From positions 186,001 through 250,000 of the forward strand of contig JAZGTN010000218.1 in NCBI GenBank assembly GCA_037783415.1: DNA of 64,000 nucleotides. The letters are read 5' to 3'. The position numbers and the translations under genes are program-made. Of this stretch, positions 1-10,280 are shown one piece after another (the stretch's first letter is position 1; the number at the start of each line of letters is the position of its first letter). Source of the stretch: Leptasterias polaris (Eukaryota > Echinodermata > Asteroidea > Forcipulatida > Asteriidae). Below the pieces are notes generated by a model, which worked only from the letters and a program-made list of their open reading frames with translations, was not told the DNA's origin and did not search any database.

Positions 1-662
1 TAAGATTTAAAAGTGCCCCAGATTGTCAACAAGTAAAGTATGACCAATCAAGATTTGCAAAACAATTAATGCTTTTTCGAACAACTATATCTCCGCAGAG
101 TCGGTTTCCGAGGACAGAGCCAAGGAGATGTGCAGGTGGCTCCAGCACAATATCGAGCCGAGGCAGCAAGTGGCTGATTACATGAAGGCAACTGCCCCCT
201 GGAGATTGAAAGAAGATCCAGTCACAGACATCAACTTTGGCAGTCACACTGCAAACCTGGCCTCGCTTACTTGATGTGCCCGGAATGGTATGTAGCATTG
301 TGTCTAGAGAGATGTTTATGTATGAATCTAAGTTTTGATGATTTATATATCAGTGCTGAAATATTTTTTTTTTTAAGTAAGTATGTTCTTGACCATGTAC
401 AACATTACAGGTAGGCGCCGACTTCATAGTGATGTACAGTCCTGGGATTGCCGAGCAACTTACTGTGAAGTGGACCAAAGAATTTGCCACAGACATCAGA
501 GACTACGGTCAAAAGCAACGTAGCTCCACACAACCGGATGGACAACTGTTTCAGTCTGGTGATTTATAGGTAAAAACATATTTTGTAAAGTAACAATTGT
601 CAGCAATACATGCCATTCTCAACAAATGGTTGATAATCCACGAAAAGGCCAAACGGAGAAAC

Positions 663-716
663 AAGTTAATTTCATTATGTACGCCATGCAAGTTAATTTC
701 ATTATGTACGCCATGC
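663..716. repeat. exact 27-bp tandem duplication
   Basis: Two identical adjacent 27-bp copies (663-689 and 690-716), both ending in acgccatgc, lie in the intron-like stretch of the first relic gene. This is one of many such short duplications in the window. Confidence 0.9.
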
Positions 717-1289
717 CATGCGTATTTGGATGATTGCAAACTTTGGCGCATCTCAATTTGTACTGATTTTTTAAACAAAGTATCAAAAGTTGTTGTTTTT
801 ACTCACAACATACGCAAGAACTTAAAACACACACAAAAAAGACTTTTCAGACTTTTTGGTGATAGACAAACATTATAAGGGCCTCACGATTATGCAATAA
901 GTAAAAACAAAATTAACACTTGATTTAAAAATGAAACTTGATTTGTTTCCAGGAATCTGAAGTTATTCTTGTATACAATGGAACAAAATATAGTTGAGTT
1001 ATTGATGACATTTTTTATTTATTCAATTATTTCACAGAGGACACACAGACAATTTTAAACTGCCTCCCTTTGTTCTTGCCCCCGGGAAGGGTGAAGAAAG
1101 CAGCAGGGAAATATGCTTCAGCAACCCATGCAGACGCCCTAGCTTCTTTCATTGATAATAAGCCTGTAAGTAAAATATTCGTTCATTTTTTTCTTCTTTT
1201 AAAAGCAGCAGGGTTTTGCCATCAAGTTAGGAAAGAGAGAAGAACCATAAAAAAAAATATATATATATATTTACAAACGGTTACAAATT

Positions 1290-1440
1290 AATAATAATTA
1301 AAAGTTTTTATATAGCGCTTTTCACACCCGAAGGGCATCTCAAAGCGCTTCCAACATTATTACCCCTGGTCACCATCTCTGCCCTCACAGGTACCCATTT
1401 ACCCCTGGGTGGAGAGAAGAAATTCTAGTTAAGTGTCTTT
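1290..1440 (+). repeat. SINE-like interspersed repeat
   Basis: The stretch contains tatagcgcttttcacacc, caaagcgctt, and a block reading acccatttacccctgggtgg followed by agttaagtgtct. This arrangement is typical of short interspersed repeats of marine invertebrates and fish whose 3' part is a decayed tRNA-like or LINE-tail sequence. Family assignment is from memory only. Confidence 0.5.
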
Positions 1441-2009
1441 TTATGTATGTTGGTTTCTATCCTTTATTTAATTACACTATCGTGGAATTACATTTTTACA
1501 ATTTTTATTTCATATGTCTTAGGTTGGGACCAATCTACCGGCCTTCTTGAAAAAGGTAGTTGATGCGGGCGACAGGCCCCAACCGTTTAGCCTTGTTCTT
1601 GGCGAACGTTCACATCCATCTCAGACATTCGTCATCTTCGAAGGGCAGGCAATAGCGACTACTTCACTGTTAAAGGCTGTAGACCTTTGTTTTAAGGTAT
1701 TTTATGTTTTTAACATAGAATATCCCATACAATGTTGCACCACTTGGGAACTCTTGCAAAAGGTGGTGTATGGAATTCCAGATGGGAAGGGGAGGGCAGC
1801 TACCTCACCAGCAGTACGAAGCCTGCGGGCATACTTAACAAACAAAGCCAAACTTATTTCTTAAATAAATCATAAAATAGCGAAAATCGGGACAAGGATA
1901 TAAAAACAATGCGGTAAAAAAATTACAAACACAGGTGCAAGTCTAGTTACAAGTAGAAATGGACATAGATGTCAAAGTAAGTTGAAAAGTGGATTGGAAA
2001 AAAAAGTAT

Positions 2010-2410
2010 TTTGTAAAGTCCTTAAAGGATTTGGGTACTTTTTGCAGGACACAAAACAGTGTCCACAGATTTACATTAAACATACACGATTTGAAGATAA
2101 TGATGGTAGAAAGCTTCCCTTTAAGTATTACTTGCTGATGTGCTGTAGTTTTTGAGAAATGAGTAAAACATGTCACACAAATAATTTTCGTCTCAAATTC
2201 TAGCATGTACAAACGTATTATTTTAACCAGTTATGGTAAAATACCATAACTGGAAAATACGTTTTACATGCTGAAACTGAGACAAAAATTATTTTCGTGA
2301 CATTGTCAAATTGTATTTTAAGGGAAGCTTTCTACCATCATTATCTTCAAACTGTGTGAGTTTAATGTCATTGTGTTTTGTGTTACAAAAAGTAACCAGA
2401 CCCTTGACAC
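2010..2410. repeat. foldback repeat with a perfect 12-bp central palindrome
   Basis: The sequence 2020-2220 is an imperfect inverted copy of 2260-2405; both arms carry the block gataatgatggtagaaagct or its complement. The centre, 2227-2253, is a perfect palindrome with 12-bp arms (CCAGTTATGGTA and its complement) and a 3-base loop. This is the form of a foldback MITE; no target duplication was found. Confidence 0.65.
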
Positions 2411-3389
2411 TATTGGTAATTACTCAAAATAATTGTTAGCATAAAAACTTACTTGGTTTGGAGAGCAATGGCTTTATGAGTAACCTGGAAACTATAGCTC
2501 ATTTACATATAGATTGTCCTTTGCAAGAGGTGTTTCCATGTATTTTACATTTTATTTACATCATGTGTTTTTTCTTAATTTTAAAAATAGTTGTTCCTTT
2601 TGCGTTGTTACCCTTCCTTAAAGTTAAAGCCTGCACCCGATAACTTTGAAATGCAAAACTAATTATTTTGCTCTAGCCTTGATATATTTTTTGCCCTGGT
2701 ATTTATGTCTTTGTTTTTCTGCTAATGTCAGGACCATTTCAAATTAGAATTTAACGAATGTTTCAAAGGAAACAAAAGCTTACAATTAAAAGGGTTCATT
2801 AAACAATTTAAAAACAAGTTAATGTTATTCTCGAATGCCTATTCACTGCTCTGTACCGACCACTGGCAGCAATCTTTTCATTCTGCCTTTATATATAATG
2901 TATATAGGCAGCTATACGAATCAGAAAGCACATAACATAGTATTTGAATTTGAACGTAAACATTTGGAAAATGTTTGCTCATAAATAAAATTGAATGGTT
3001 GACCAGGTCTTGCTGCTGGCTTTTGCGGAATTGAATGAATCTTGCGGCCTGGTGAAATTGAATGATCTTATTTGACCAGTGAATGCTAAAACTGGTGAAA
3101 TTGAATTACTCCTTCTGGCTGTTGAATGCTGATTCAACGGAGCATTCGTTTTCAAACGAAATTGAATGAGCCAGGAGTTAAAATGAATGGATTTTTGTTG
3201 AAATTGGCCGGGAAAACCTATATGCATCTGAAAGCACACAAAGTAATGCAAAGGGTGTTATTCTTTTGCAAATTCGATGAACAATTTGTGCCCAAATTTT
3301 CACAGGTTTGTTATTTTATGCATATGTTGGGATACACCAAGTGAGAATACTGGTCTTTGACAATTACCAAACGTGTCCAGTGCCTTTAA
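2380..3389 (-). repeat. echinoderm-type interspersed repeat, internally interrupted
   Basis: The left part contains gacactattggtaattactc and the right end contains tttgacaattaccaaacgtg followed by tccagtgcctttaaa. These resemble the two ends of a repeat that I recall as extremely abundant in sea star and sea cucumber genomes. The middle (about 2990-3190) carries several copies of aattgaatga and looks like a separate insertion or local expansion. Family assignment is memory-based. Confidence 0.5.
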
Positions 3390-3390
3390 A

Positions 3391-3422
3391 ATAATATAAT
3401 ATAATATAATATAATATAATAA
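3391..3422. repeat. ataat microsatellite
   Basis: About six tandem copies of ATAAT, just left of the DIRS-type element. Confidence 0.9.
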
Positions 3423-3472
3423 TTTAATATAATTATGTTTTTATGCAACTTTCTTATGATTATGATAAGAAA

Positions 3473-3600
3473 TGTATTTTCGTTGGGTCAAGCCTGAACG
3501 AGTTATTTGAATAGGTATGTAAAGCAGCAAGGAGCTGCAGTGCTTTAGGAGGGTGTTGGCACTGACCGAATTCACTGCAAGCAAAACAGACGTCTTAATT
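3473..3600 (+). repeat. split direct repeat A1
   Basis: Left terminal 128 bp; matches A2 at 8361-8488 except for a G/A difference in the stretch actgaccgaa versus actaaccgaa. Confidence 0.9.
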
Positions 3601-3629
3601 ATTGCTCTACCGCTACTCTAAGCAGCGAC

Positions 3630-6443
3630 ATGGCCGAATCCGAAAACAGTTCAGCAAGACCAAACCCCATGGATGAAGCTTCATTGCCCCTAAAAGCTAT
3701 AGGGGATACCATAAAGACAGCATTGGCTGAATTCAAAGGGTATTTTGATTCTTCACTTACAAAACTGAAGCAAGAAACTGAAAAAAGGCAACAGACCACT
3801 TCAGAGAAAGTGCAGCAGCTACAACGTGCAGCAGAGTTAACCTTTCGTTTTAAAGGTAACAAGTCCCAGTTTGAGTTCAACGCAGGGGTGCTCGAGAAAT
3901 TGGAAGGAGCTATCTCCCTTATAGAGGAAGACGAACCCGTAAACGTAAGTTCTGCCATTACGGAGGCCATCAAAAGCCTAAAGAAACGTAATAAACTTAT
4001 GAGAATTGCAGACAAGAGCGACGCAGGTTGGACCGCTGTAGACGAGTATCTCAGCGATGAACTCGCCAGTGACTCGGATGACGAGAAAAGATTACGGCAG
4101 GCTCAAGCCAGAGCAGTTCGTAAGAAACGGGTTAACAAAGGCAACTTGGGAACAACCAAGCGTCCACGCCAAGGTGTACCACAGACAGCGGCAACTGCTA
4201 GTTCTTCTACCAGTGCTGAGTTTTTTCGTAGCCTTACTACAACCGTAGATACAATGCTGGGGTTACACAAAACTGGACTCCAACACCAAAATCGTCCGAT
4301 CTGTGCTTCGGCTGTGGCAAACCCGGACATTGGAGAAGAAATTGCGGCCAGCAGAAACCGACCAATCAGTTTCCATACAAAGATACGGCCATCAGAAACC
4401 CCCAGTGGTAGCCTAGTTGGTGATCAGACGGGTTTGGAAATGGAGGATTCCAATCCAAATTCCAAGAATAACGGGTATGAAAATATGGAATTTTACATTG
4501 AAAATTACTATGAATATGAACAGGGTAACAAAGAACCAATTGTAAAAGGCAGGTTAAAAGCCGCCATTGAATTTTGGAAGGGAATTGGTGCTAATCCCGC
4601 AGTAGTGGATATTATAAACAAAGGGTATAAACTTCCCCTCATATCCACACCGGGCCCAAAAGCCCACAAAAACAACAGGTCAGCTATAGAACATTCAGAA
4701 TTTGTCTCAGATTCCATCGCAGATCTTTTGAATAAAGGACTGATTCAGCAATGCTGTAACATTCCAGACATAGTCAATCCACTATCAGTCTGCGTGCAAA
4801 AATCAGGCATGAAACGCCTTATTCTAGACCTAAGATATGTCAATAAGTTCCTCTGGAAAGATAAGATTAAGTTTGAGGATTGGAAAATAGCTTCCTCTTA
4901 TCTAGAGAAAGGAGATTTTATGTTCACATTTGACTTAAAGTCCGGGTACCATCACATCGAAATTTTTCCAGAGCACACTAAGTACCTTAGTTTTGCTTGG
5001 TCCTCAGGTAACCATACCATATACTATTCATTTTTAGTATTACCATTCGGATTATCGTCCGCACCCTATGTGTTTACAAAGTGCTTAAGACCCCTTGTAA
5101 AGCACTGGCGACATCAAGGGTATTTTATTGTCTTGTATCTTGATGATGGATGGGGGAGAGCTGGTTCCAAAGAGCTTTGCGGTAAGATTTCTCAGAATGT
5201 AAAAGCGGACCTTTTATCCGCGGGCCTTGTTCCAAATATTGAAAAATCAGTGTGGATCCCTACCCAAATACTATCGTGGTTGGGATTAACATGGAATGCA
5301 GCAGAATTTTCTCTTATGGTTACAGACAGACGAATTGAAGAATTATTGGATACCATTAATGAGGTCCAACAACGGTTGCCACATGTGAGTGCACGAAAAC
5401 TAGCGTCTGTTACAGGCAAGATTATCTCACTTGGGCCAGTTGTTGGAAAAGTTTCCCAACTCAAAACGAGGTTTCTACATTTAGAAATAGAAAAAAGAGT
5501 ACACTGGGATCATCAATATAAACTGAAAGGTGACAATAAAGTGATAGAGGAGCTTGTATTTTGGAGATCAGAAGTGATACGATTAAACAAACGTATGTTA
5601 TTTGAATATTCTATCCCACAGGTCATGGTTTATACCGACGCAAGCCAAGTGGGTTGCGGGGCATGGACATCTGGGTATTCCGGTGAAATGGTTTCTCAGA
5701 GGAACTGGGATGAGGATGAACAAAAGAAAAGCTCCACATGGAGAGAAACAAAGGCAGTGTACATATCCTTGCAATCATTTGCACCAAAAATACAGGGAAA
5801 AGTTGTGAAGTACTTCACTGATAACAAAGGAGTATTGTCGGTAATAAGCAAAGGTAGCATGGTAGAAGAGCTCTTAACATTGAGCTTAAATATCTACAAG
5901 TTCTGTAAAGAACACTCAGTTGAACTTGAAGTAGAATGGATCCCTAGAAAAATGAACATTCGAGCCGATGAAATTAGCCGGGAGGTAGATTTTGATGATT
6001 GGGGAGTCTCCACAGAATTTTTCAGATTTATAGACAACATATGGGGACCCCACACAGTAGATCGATTTGCAGACGAAGAAAACAGAAAACTGAAAAAATT
6101 TAACTCAAAATACTGGGTTCCCGACACTGATCAAGTGAACACATTCTCATGTGATTGGAGTGGTGAGAACAATTGGTTGGTTCCCCCGACTTACCTTGTC
6201 GGCGAAGTCCTGAGACACGTAAAAGCATGTCGGGCAACAGGAACGTTGGTCATCCCTGAATGGAATTCTGCGGCATTCTGGCCGCTTCTCTTCTCTCAGC
6301 ATAGTTCATTCAAATCACTGGTCAGAAATGTATTGAAGTTTCCAGACCCAACAGGTATTTTTATACAAGGAAGAAATAAGAAGACCATTTTTGGGTCACC
6401 TCAGTTAAAGTGCGGAGTAATTTGCTTGAAGCTCGTTGCTTGA
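3630..6443 (+). CDS. gag-like N-terminus fused in frame to reverse transcriptase-RNase H
   Basis: 937 codons. Residues 1-190 are Gag-like: a charged helical region rich in Lys/Glu/Gln and then an acidic-basic stretch. From about residue 300 the protein is Pol. The RT palm is seen as DLKSGYHHIEIF, LPFGLSSAP and the catalytic YLDD near residues 503-506. RNase H is seen as YTDAS near 667 and FTDNKGVLSV, with a final Asp in NIRADEISRE. The C-terminal 140 residues (DRFAD..., DWSGENNWLVPP) are the conserved post-RNase H segment of DIRS-type Pol. The protein would copy element RNA into DNA. The Gag-Pol fusion itself is probably an artefact: the zinc knuckle of Gag lies in another frame (see 4301-4411), so a small indel in gag likely put it in frame with pol. 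The Pol part is uninterrupted. Confidence 0.85.
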   Translation: MAESENSSARPNPMDEASLPLKAIGDTIKTALAEFKGYFDSSLTKLKQETEKRQQTTSEKVQQLQRAAELTFRFKGNKSQFEFNAGVLEKLEGAISLIEEDEPVNVSSAITEAIKSLKKRNKLMRIADKSDAGWTAVDEYLSDELASDSDDEKRLRQAQARAVRKKRVNKGNLGTTKRPRQGVPQTAATASSSTSAEFFRSLTTTVDTMLGLHKTGLQHQNRPICASAVANPDIGEEIAASRNRPISFHTKIRPSETPSGSLVGDQTGLEMEDSNPNSKNNGYENMEFYIENYYEYEQGNKEPIVKGRLKAAIEFWKGIGANPAVVDIINKGYKLPLISTPGPKAHKNNRSAIEHSEFVSDSIADLLNKGLIQQCCNIPDIVNPLSVCVQKSGMKRLILDLRYVNKFLWKDKIKFEDWKIASSYLEKGDFMFTFDLKSGYHHIEIFPEHTKYLSFAWSSGNHTIYYSFLVLPFGLSSAPYVFTKCLRPLVKHWRHQGYFIVLYLDDGWGRAGSKELCGKISQNVKADLLSAGLVPNIEKSVWIPTQILSWLGLTWNAAEFSLMVTDRRIEELLDTINEVQQRLPHVSARKLASVTGKIISLGPVVGKVSQLKTRFLHLEIEKRVHWDHQYKLKGDNKVIEELVFWRSEVIRLNKRMLFEYSIPQVMVYTDASQVGCGAWTSGYSGEMVSQRNWDEDEQKKSSTWRETKAVYISLQSFAPKIQGKVVKYFTDNKGVLSVISKGSMVEELLTLSLNIYKFCKEHSVELEVEWIPRKMNIRADEISREVDFDDWGVSTEFFRFIDNIWGPHTVDRFADEENRKLKKFNSKYWVPDTDQVNTFSCDWSGENNWLVPPTYLVGEVLRHVKACRATGTLVIPEWNSAAFWPLLFSQHSSFKSLVRNVLKFPDPTGIFIQGRNKKTIFGSPQLKCGVICLKLVA
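4301..4411 (+). pseudogene. gag zinc knuckle in the +2 frame
   Basis: Read two bases off the main ORF, this stretch gives CFGCGKPGHWRRNC, a CCHC knuckle typical of Gag nucleic-acid binding, and ends in TAG at 4409-4411. The motif is too exact to be chance, so the true Gag C-terminus lies here. The open frame upstream belongs to the main ORF, so a frame change between about 4200 and 4300 is inferred, by mutation or by programmed shift. The pol start is expected to overlap this region. Confidence 0.7.
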
Positions 6444-6444
6444 C

Positions 6445-6660
6445 AACTTGAAACTCGTTGGTTGACAACTTGAAATTCACACAACAACAATTTTACCGCA
6501 TGGTAAGGAAAGACCGCATGGTTATGAAGCCGCATGGCGATACGATATGATATGAACTTGAAACCCGTTGTTTGACAACTTGAAACTCACACAATAAAAA
6601 TTTTACCGCATGGTAAGGAAAGACCGCATGGTTTAGAAGCCGCATGACGGTATGATACGA
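6445..6660 (+). repeat. 110-bp imperfect tandem duplication between pol and YR
   Basis: Two copies with a 110-bp period carry gacaacttgaaa and three ccgcatg blocks each (accgcatggtaagg, gaccgcatggtt, gccgcatg). It fills the gap between the RT stop and the YR frame. Confidence 0.8.
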
Positions 6661-6740
6661 GTTAACGGTTTATGCCATATTGTAATCAGATTATGTGAAT
6701 AATTTATTGTATACACAGATTCACCAATGAGGAGTATAAG

Positions 6741-7691
6741 GTGACTTTGGCCGAGGTCCTGAGAGACTCTAGGGCACCTAACACGGCACAAAAGTATGAG
6801 AAAGCCTTTTCTGCGTGGGAAACATGGTGTGTACAACAAGAGTTAACTTCCATGCCTGCAAAAGTAGACAACATTACTCGATACTTCATATACCAGTTTA
6901 ACGAAAACGCTCCCTATTCTAGGATTGAAACGGCATTCTATAGTATAAAATGGCGTCACGACTGCTTACCAAATCTTTTACAAAATCCTTGTGACAGTAA
7001 GTTTTTACATAATGTGCTCCAAGGCCTTAAGAGAAGGTTAGCTAAACCCATAATTAAAAAGGAACCGGTAACTCCAGAAATGCTGAAAGCGATTGTCGAA
7101 AAAATTAGACACAAGGATAACCTATTGGATATTAGGTTATGTACTATGTTACTCCTAGCATATTCAGCCTTCTTACGATATAATGAATTAATTGAAATAC
7201 GCAGATGTGATATAAAACTATACAAATTTCATCTTGAAATATTCATAGTTAAAAGTAAGACAGATGTATATAGACAAGGAGCCTGGGTACTGGTGGCAGC
7301 AACAAACTCACCCACCTGTCCAGTTAGTATGTTAAGGAAATACCTTACACTAGTAGAGTTTAAAGATGAAACGGACGAAAGTTTTCTCTTCCGACCCGTA
7401 AGTTATTGTAAATCTACCAACAGTCACAAATTAAGGTCGTCAGACAAGCATCTATCATATTCGAGGTGCCTTGAAATGTTCAAATCTGCATTGGTATCAG
7501 TAGGTTTAAATCCCAAACTATATGGACTTCATAGTCTAAGAGCAGGAGGAGCATCTGCAGCAGCCGCTATGGGAGTGCCAGATAGACTCTTTAAGAAGCA
7601 TGGGCGTTGGCGTTCGGAAACCGCCAAGGATGGATACATTAAAGATACTATGAAAGAGAGGCTCTCTGTTTCCCAAAATTTGGGACTATAA
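6741..7691 (+). CDS. tyrosine recombinase (YR) of the DIRS-type element
   Basis: The open frame holds a phage-integrase-type catalytic domain in about 316 residues. Counting from the codon at 6741, the catalytic set is complete: Arg146 (AFLRYNEL), Lys173 (SKTD), His264 and Arg267 (LHSLRAGG), His287 (HGRW) and the nucleophile Tyr299 (GYIKD). The N-terminal 110 residues form the core-binding domain. The enzyme would integrate a circular cDNA by strand exchange. There is no ATG at the left edge: the codon at 6741 is GTG, and the same frame stays open upstream through RFTNEEYK directly after an acceptor-like tatacacag (6710-6720). A spliced or frameshifted link to the upstream ORF is therefore likely; the first in-frame ATG is at codon 38. 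No disabling change is seen. Confidence 0.9.
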   Translation: MTLAEVLRDSRAPNTAQKYEKAFSAWETWCVQQELTSMPAKVDNITRYFIYQFNENAPYSRIETAFYSIKWRHDCLPNLLQNPCDSKFLHNVLQGLKRRLAKPIIKKEPVTPEMLKAIVEKIRHKDNLLDIRLCTMLLLAYSAFLRYNELIEIRRCDIKLYKFHLEIFIVKSKTDVYRQGAWVLVAATNSPTCPVSMLRKYLTLVEFKDETDESFLFRPVSYCKSTNSHKLRSSDKHLSYSRCLEMFKSALVSVGLNPKLYGLHSLRAGGASAAAAMGVPDRLFKKHGRWRSETAKDGYIKDTMKERLSVSQNLGL

Positions 7692-8220
7692 AGAATATTA
7701 ATATATAATTAACTGTAAAGTAATTGGAGATTAAAGGTATAACAACCAAAGGTTAAGAACTCAAGGTTAACATGAATTGTGATGTAGAAACAAACCGGGA
7801 GGCTTTACTGTAGTGTACAGTATGTTGACCCTAATTAGAGATTATAATAATGGAATTAACATAAAGAAATGAACCAATTCCAATTAAGGTTAAAATTCAA
7901 TCATGATGTGGAAACAAAAAATGAGATTATTATTGTAGATATTAACTAGAGATTAAGTTATAGTAATTAAGATTAAGATCAAGCAATGAAAAGACTCCTA
8001 TTAGAAAGAAACCATAACCCAGATATTAAAAAATTGATGATATCGAAAAGGAATAGTAAACAAGTTTGATATGAATCACTTATAGAGATATTGTAACCAA
8101 GCATTACTTTTATAGACAGAAACGGAAAAACATTTCAGCGCTAAAGTGTGATCATGAATCAATGTTACTGAGTACATTTCCCGTTCTTTAATTTCTGAGA
8201 TATTGGGGACCACGTTGATA
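7692..8220. other. non-coding AT-rich spacer of the DIRS-type element
   Basis: No open frame of note. It contains an imperfect internal repeat around aaggttaa...gatgtagaaacaaa (about 7740-7795) and aaggttaa...gatgtggaaacaaa (about 7885-7920). Confidence 0.6.
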
Positions 8221-8360
8221 TGTCCAACGCTTGCATCGAAGCTCGGTGTTCCCCAAACGTAATGTCATTTATAAAATGTATTCTTTTTCAGGTAAAATAA
8301 TCAGGAAGGCGGCAATGAAAATAATTTATTGTCGTTTGAGAAGACGAATTAGACAATAAA
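8221..8360 (+). repeat. split direct repeat B1
   Basis: 140 bp from tgtccaacgc to agacaataaa; directly abuts A2; its second copy is B2. Confidence 0.9.
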
Positions 8361-8481
8361 TGTATTTTCGTTGGGTCAAGCCTGAACGAGTTATTTGAAT
8401 AGGTATGTAAAGCAGCAAGGAGCTGCAGTGCTTTAGGAGGGTGTTGGCACTAACCGAATTCACTGCAAGCAAAACAGACGT

Positions 8482-8488
<7 letters not shown>
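8361..8488 (+). repeat. split direct repeat A2
   Basis: Second copy of A1; followed by a run of about 24 A. Confidence 0.9.
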
Positions 8489-8513
<25 letters not shown>

Positions 8514-8519
8514 TTGTTA

Positions 8520-8905
8520 TTAACGTATAACCTGAGGATTAGTTTCTCCTTAGATATGAACAAGGTCTTCAGATCCAAATAATCAGATGGAGAGAACTGA
8601 AGAAAGCCCAATTGAACAGTTCCAGAAAAGGTCTTCAGATCCAAATAATCCGATGGAGAGAAACGTATAACATGAGGATGAGTTTCTCCTTAGATATGAA
8701 CAAGGTCTTCAGATCCAAATAATCTGATGGAGAAAGCCCAATTGAACAGTTCCAGAAAAGGTCTTCAGATCCAAATAATCTGATGGAGAGAAACGTATAA
8801 CCTGAGGATGAGTTTCTCCTTAGATATGAACAAGGTCTTCAGATCCAAATAATCTGATGGAGAGAACTGAAGAAAGCCCAATTGAACAGTTCCAGAAAAA
8901 CGAAG
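8520..8905 (+). repeat. minisatellite between A2 and B2
   Basis: Nested repeats built from blocks such as gtttctccttagatatgaac, aaggtcttcagatcc and aagcccaattgaacagttcc; the full block occurs about three times with partial copies between. Confidence 0.85.
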
Positions 8906-8994
8906 GCCCCCGCACGGATACAAAAGGACAAGCAAGTATCAAGCTAGCGACCAGTCTCACATGAGACCATATCCTTTTCTAAACCATTATTGTC

Positions 8995-9134
8995 TGTCCA
9001 ACGCTTGCATCGAAGCTCGGTGTTCCCCAAACGTAATGTCATTTATAAAATGTATTCTTTTTCAGGTAAAATAATCAGGAAGGCGGCAATGAAAATAATT
9101 TATTGTCGTTTGAGAAGACGAATTAGACAATAAA
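8995..9134 (+). repeat. split direct repeat B2
   Basis: Right terminal 140 bp of the element, near identical to B1. Confidence 0.9.
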
Positions 9135-9224
9135 ATAAATTTGTTTTAGAGAATCAAACGAAGTGTACGTATTGTTTATTCAAGGAGTCTACACAGATTT
9201 TTAAAACTTTTTTTAAATTTTAAT

Positions 9225-9440
9225 TTGATCCATGCTGACAACCACGATACGTGGTCAATGGCTTCACCCCAATGATGTCAATCCCATAATATTTAACCAC
9301 GGAATTGGGTCAATTTCTGACAACAATACGTGGTTGTTTTTGTTGACCACGTGTCCGTGGTCATTTTTGACACCATTGGGGTCAGTGCATAGTTGACTCT
9401 GGGAACTTGGTTACTTTTTAACCACGTATTTTTAAGAGTG
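9225..9440. repeat. foldback repeat rich in accacg and cgtggt
   Basis: Blocks such as atacgtggtc and ttcaccccaatgatgtc reappear inverted as gaccacgtg and gacaccattggggtc about 100 bases later. No gene is seen between 9135 and 9900. Confidence 0.55.
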
Positions 9441-9929
9441 TAAGATAAGAGGTTTCATTTATTCTCTTTTCTATGTTGATGTAAGTTGATCAGAGAGCAC
9501 TAAAATGTTATCCCCGGGATAAAACAAAAAAAAACACTATCTGTGAAAAATGTGTTTTATGATTTCAATCATTTAAACCAATGTTAATCATCATGGCACG
9601 GAATAGGTGGTTGCAAGTTAAGATACTTTATTTACAATGTAGATGCTGCTACTTGAATGAGCCAGAGTACTTAAACGCAGTCACACGTGTTCTTCTTAAA
9701 CTGAGACACATACAGGAAATTGTTAGCTGAAAAGGGCAAATAAATATAGTACAAACGGTTAAAATTTTCACATATAACTGCAGTGCATGCACGCTCAATG
9801 AACCTATGAGAAGGTTATTATTTTTTTACTATTATTTTATTCGGCATTAAAATCAAGCATAGGCCTACAGAGAAAATACATAAATGAAACTGATTAAAAG
9901 CCAAGGATAGCCCCAAAAGCTGATTTAAA

Positions 9930-10280
9930 AACGGCTTAATTGTTTCCATCGGGGTCCTTTAAATTCACGAAGACAAAACAACAAACTGCACAGGAAAAAA
10001 GAAATCTGCAAAATTGTCAAAACATTTGATTGAGAGGAGAGATGTTGTTTCACTGCCATTTTAAATTGATAATAAGAACATTTGATGCTATTGGGAAGTA
10101 GGTTCCATGCATGCATTCCGGTATATAAAAAAATGTATTGCACTCTGTCCCTTTTATTCTTAGAAAATTAAAATTGGTGGAACTACCCCTTGTTGAATAA
10201 TTGTGCATCTGAAACCTTCCTGAATTGTTAATAGAGGTAGTCTGGTGCCATGTCATGACATATTGTGTCAACATGGATTG
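9930..10280 (-). pseudogene. C-terminal tail of a non-LTR reverse transcriptase, broken
   Basis: Two overlapping minus frames give YSTRGSSTNFNFLRIKG then TFFY and AWNLLPNSIKCSYYQFK, the conserved tail found after the RT thumb in L2/CR1-like elements (Arg-Ser-Ser block, W-N-x-L-P). A frame change near 10130 separates the two parts. It is a 5'-truncated relic with no flanking duplication recognised. Confidence 0.6.

Larger units (their letters stand above)
44..1864 (+). pseudogene. relic 3' part of a multi-exon host gene, uncharacterised family
   Basis: Four stretches read like exons: about 44-271, 411-566, 1038-1165 and 1523-1864. The last three follow clear acceptor sites (acattacag, ttatttcacag, catatgtcttag), and 1165 is followed by a GTAAGT donor in phase with the next exon. 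The last exon encodes 113 residues and ends in TAA at 1862-1864; it contains the stretches FVIFEGQAIATTSLLKAVDL and TTWELLQKVVYGIPDGKG. I recognise this overall pattern (LPPG..., then a Q/S-rich turn, then a Phe/Tyr-rich core) from a large uncharacterised family in fish and invertebrates; its function is unknown to me. The first exon runs into TGA at 272-274, before its apparent donor near 289. The second ends in TAG directly before a GTAAAA donor. The locus is therefore probably decayed, although wrong exon edges could explain the stops. Upstream exons would lie outside the window. Confidence 0.45.
3473..9134 (+). mobile_element. DIRS-superfamily (PAT/Ngaro-type) tyrosine-recombinase retrotransposon
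   Basis: A 5.66-kb element with the order A1 (3473-3600), ORFs, B1 (8221-8360), A2 (8361-8488), spacer, B2 (8995-9134). A1/A2 are 128 bp with one visible difference, and B1/B2 are 140 bp and near identical. Such split direct repeats with B1 directly abutting A2 define the PAT/Ngaro layout, and serve as substrates for the element's own tyrosine recombinase through a circular intermediate (known for the family). RT/RNase H and YR genes lie inside in the expected order. The near identity of the repeats points to a fairly recent insertion. The gag region appears frameshifted. Confidence 0.9.

Noticed and set aside
3630..6443. Genuine Gag-Pol fusion protein
   Set aside because: The zinc knuckle is in another frame, so the fusion is more likely an indel product.
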